This document shows, piece by piece, positions 14,212-15,931 of a stretch of 15,931 nt of DNA (its first letter is position 1; each line of letters opens with the position of its first letter). The notes beneath the pieces were generated by a model. The model did no database searches and was not told the origin of the DNA. It worked only from the letters and a program-made list of their open reading frames with translations. Source of the stretch: VAZQ01 sp036498625. Lineage in GTDB: Bacteria; Pseudomonadota; Alphaproteobacteria; Rhizobiales; Xanthobacteraceae. Location: positions 1-15,931 of the forward strand of contig DASYFD010000421.1 of the NCBI GenBank assembly GCA_036498625.1, written 5' to 3'. A program made the position numbers and the translations under genes.

Positions 14212-15213
14212 TCAGCCGATCACGCGCCTTGGTCGCTGGCGCCGGGGGGCGGCGCTCGGCATCGCGCTCCCTTCGAGGCAGCGGATGGCGATCTCCAGGG
14301 CCTCGACCCCTTCCTCACCGGTCACCGCCGGGCGCACCCCGAGCCGGATCGCGCTCACGAAGGCCTGCAGCTCGGCCCGCAACGGCTCGGCATGACCGAC
14401 CGAAAGGTGCCGCATCGAATAGCTACCGTCGGGCTGGAAGCCGAAACACTCGGTCACCTGGCGGGTCAGCAGGTCGCCCATGATGTATTTCTTCCTGGTC
14501 GCCACGGTGACACTGCGCGCCTTGAAGGGCGTGAGCCAGTTGGTGTTGATGTGCGCCAGCACGCCGGAGGCGGTGCGGAACTGCAGGAGCGCGATGTCCT
14601 CGCGCTCCGCAACGGCATTGGAGAGCTGCGGCTGAACCTCCACGATGTCGGAATCGGTAAACCAGCGGATCAGGTCGATGTCATGCACCGCAAGATCGAT
14701 GACCACGCCCACATTCGACATGCGCGGCGGAAACGGGCCGACGCGGGTGATCGCGATCGAAAGGATATCCTCGTCCCGGATCGCAGTCTTGATGGCCTCG
14801 ACCGCCGGATTGAAGCGCTCGACATGGCCGATCATGAGGGTGACGCCGGCGCGCTGCGCGGCGGCGATGATGGCGCGGCCTTCCTCGACCGAGGAGGCGA
14901 TCGGTTTCTCCACCAGGATATGAACGCCGTGGCGAATACAGGTCAGCGCCAGATCGCGGTGCAGATGGGTGGGCGCCGCGATGGTGATGGCATCGACGCC
15001 GCCCGCGATCAAAGCCTCCACGTCGGCGTAACCGGCGCAGCCGAGCGCTTCCGCAACCAGGCCGCGTTGCTTGCGATCCGAATCCGCGATCCCGACCAGC
15101 TTGACTTCAGCCAGATCGGCAAGGACACGCGCATGGTTGGCGCCCATGACGCCGACCCCGACCACGCCCAATCGCAGCGGACCGCCCGCACCGGCTTTCG
15201 CAGAATGCACCAT
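14212..15213 (-). CDS. gnnA: Gfo/Idh/MocA oxidoreductase, probably UDP-GlcNAc 3-dehydrogenase GnnA
   Basis: A 333-residue NAD(P)-dependent dehydrogenase. The N-terminal Rossmann fold has the dinucleotide loop GVVGVGVMG (16-24), then D44/D46 at the end of strand 2, and the family hallmark EKP at 102-104. The C-terminal domain has GHVERFNP (129-136) and DLAVHDIDLIRW (173-184), the catalytic-site region. These features match proteins annotated as UDP-N-acetylglucosamine 3-dehydrogenase, which oxidise C3 to give the substrate of the next enzyme. It differs from the WbpB/WlbA branch, which has a GxAGYIAPRHL-type start. The ATG at 15213 is chosen over a frame open to 15297 because it immediately precedes the Rossmann fold and has GGGGGA upstream. 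It is first in the probable gnnA-gnnB-murJ operon. The substrate is inferred from family and neighbour. Confidence 0.87.
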   Translation of the reverse strand: MVHSAKAGAGGPLRLGVVGVGVMGANHARVLADLAEVKLVGIADSDRKQRGLVAEALGCAGYADVEALIAGGVDAITIAAPTHLHRDLALTCIRHGVHILVEKPIASSVEEGRAIIAAAQRAGVTLMIGHVERFNPAVEAIKTAIRDEDILSIAITRVGPFPPRMSNVGVVIDLAVHDIDLIRWFTDSDIVEVQPQLSNAVAEREDIALLQFRTASGVLAHINTNWLTPFKARSVTVATRKKYIMGDLLTRQVTECFGFQPDGSYSMRHLSVGHAEPLRAELQAFVSAIRLGVRPAVTGEEGVEALEIAIRCLEGSAMPSAAPRRQRPRRVIG

Positions 15214-15626
15214 GACCGATTGAATTCCCCCTGCCCTTAGCCCGACGGGCACCCTAGCATGGCGGCCGGCGAATTGGCGACGTGAACATTCAAACACTTC
15301 CCAACACGTTTTGACTCAAAGGGTTACAGCAGCGGTAGGGTGCCCCGCCGCGCCCTTGGCGGGCTTCGCGCGTCGCCGCTGGATATCTCGACAAGCCATT
15401 GTTATCGCTTAATATTTTCCGTCAGCGAGGTCGGATTCGGCGTCTCACCGGCTGTCTGCGGCTGTTCGAATACTCCGACGGCCGTTCCGCCAAGCCCGGC
15501 GCGAATGCTCCCCACGCCGTTGCGCGGGCCGGCACGGCGGGCGCGGTCGCGGATTTCAGGTTGCTTGCTGGACGAATCGAAAAAATGCATCCTCGATTTC
15601 GGGGCGCAAACATCTCGGGAATTTCA
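15214..15626. promoter_or_regulatory. Divergent intergenic region with weak promoter candidates
   Basis: This stretch separates gnnA (minus) from the truncated epimerase gene (plus) and should hold promoters for both. On the plus strand, TCGACA (15388-15393) and TAATAT (15410-15415) are spaced 16 bases apart in the only AT-rich patch, suggesting a promoter with a leader of about 200 bases. TTGACT (15311-15316) has no matching -10. On the minus strand, a GCTAGGGT-like box near 15250 has no convincing -35. No supported gene lies in the region; a plus-strand frame 15340-15630 is discussed under rejected items. Confidence 0.3.
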
Positions 15627-15931
15627 ATGAACACGCCTGATCGTGCAGCGTCTCTTCTGGATCAAACTCTGGCCGCCGCATCCCGGGACAAGCAGACGGT
15701 CACGCCGGAGAGCAAGATGATCGGCCCCCTGGTCGAGGGCGTGCGCATTCGTGAGGCACCGACGCACACCGACGAGCGCGGAAGCGTGGTCGAGATCTAC
15801 GACCTCCGCTGGAAGTGGCATCAAGCCCCGCTGGTGTCCGCCCATTGCTTCACGGTTCGGCCTGGATTCGTCAAAGGCTGGGGGCTCCACAAGACCCATG
15901 AGGACCGATACTTCATCTTGCAGGGATACAT
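15627..15931 (+). CDS. RmlC-like cupin sugar epimerase, 3' end cut by the window
   Basis: Only the first 101 residues are present; the frame stays open to the window edge. After a polar N-terminal extension of about 35 residues comes a stretch typical of the dTDP-4-dehydrorhamnose 3,5-epimerase (RmlC)-like cupins: DERGSVVEIY (49-58), then FVKGWGLHKTHEDRYFILQG (81-100). H88 and H91 fall at the positions expected for the substrate pocket. Such enzymes isomerise nucleotide-linked keto sugars for polysaccharides; some relatives are ketoisomerases, so the exact reaction is open. The ATG at 15627 has CGGGA a few bases upstream. It diverges from gnnA, and together with it suggests a surface-polysaccharide locus continuing to the right. 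Confidence 0.75.
   Translation, partial: MNTPDRAASLLDQTLAAASRDKQTVTPESKMIGPLVEGVRIREAPTHTDERGSVVEIYDLRWKWHQAPLVSAHCFTVRPGFVKGWGLHKTHEDRYFILQGY

Noticed and set aside
11457..14483. Plus-strand open frame of 1008 codons
   Set aside because: Antisense to murJ, gnnB and part of gnnA, which are firmly identified; no domain seen in the translation.
15340..15630. Plus-strand frame of 96 codons whose TGA overlaps the epimerase ATG (ATGA)
   Set aside because: The overlap suggests translational coupling, but the frame starts at GTG without a ribosome site, has no recognisable fold and reads through the likely promoter patch.

Overview
The window is GC-rich chromosomal DNA from a Gram-negative bacterium, most likely an alphaproteobacterium of the Hyphomicrobiales (Bradyrhizobium/Rhodopseudomonas/Xanthobacteraceae type). 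Support comes from codon use strongly biased to G/C, the murJ N-terminus, a lipoprotein RND adaptor, a form II CoxL-like protein and several GC-rich palindromic intergenic repeats. No RNA genes, CRISPR arrays, transposases or phage genes were seen. This placement is from recollection of families and was not tested by a search.

Left part (1-2852): a repeat fragment at the window edge, then three genes for exported proteins. A double-domain VOC (glyoxalase-fold) protein on the minus strand diverges from a metallo-beta-lactamase-fold hydrolase and a cupin on the plus strand. All three have signal peptides and metal-ligand patterns, so they may form one periplasmic catabolic or detoxification module. 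A 582-base gene-free stretch follows (2853-3434), holding a candidate terminator and a strong hairpin.

Middle (3435-10205, all minus strand): a lipoprotein membrane-fusion adaptor and an HAE1-type RND permease form a tight operon, preceded by a candidate promoter/operator. Downstream lies an orphan xanthine dehydrogenase/CoxL-like molybdenum subunit with no FeS or FAD partner in the window. A near-perfect 22-bp-arm palindrome separates it from the RND gene. No outer-membrane factor or regulator gene is in the window.

Right part (10410-15931): an HtrA-type serine protease without an export signal (plus strand) runs stop codon to stop codon into murJ (lipid II flippase, minus strand). murJ is the last gene of a likely operon with a sugar 3-aminotransferase and a Gfo/Idh/MocA dehydrogenase. 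That pair fits GnnB and GnnA, which make UDP-2-acetamido-3-amino-glucose for lipid A with four amide-linked chains, although an O-antigen diamino-sugar role is possible. A divergent, truncated RmlC-like cupin sugar epimerase at the right edge suggests that an envelope polysaccharide region continues beyond the window.

The least explained items are the exported VOC/MBL/cupin trio (the MBL carries Glu at the first metal-ligand position), the orphan form II CoxL-like gene, the signal-less HtrA protease, and the link of lipid A sugar genes to murJ.
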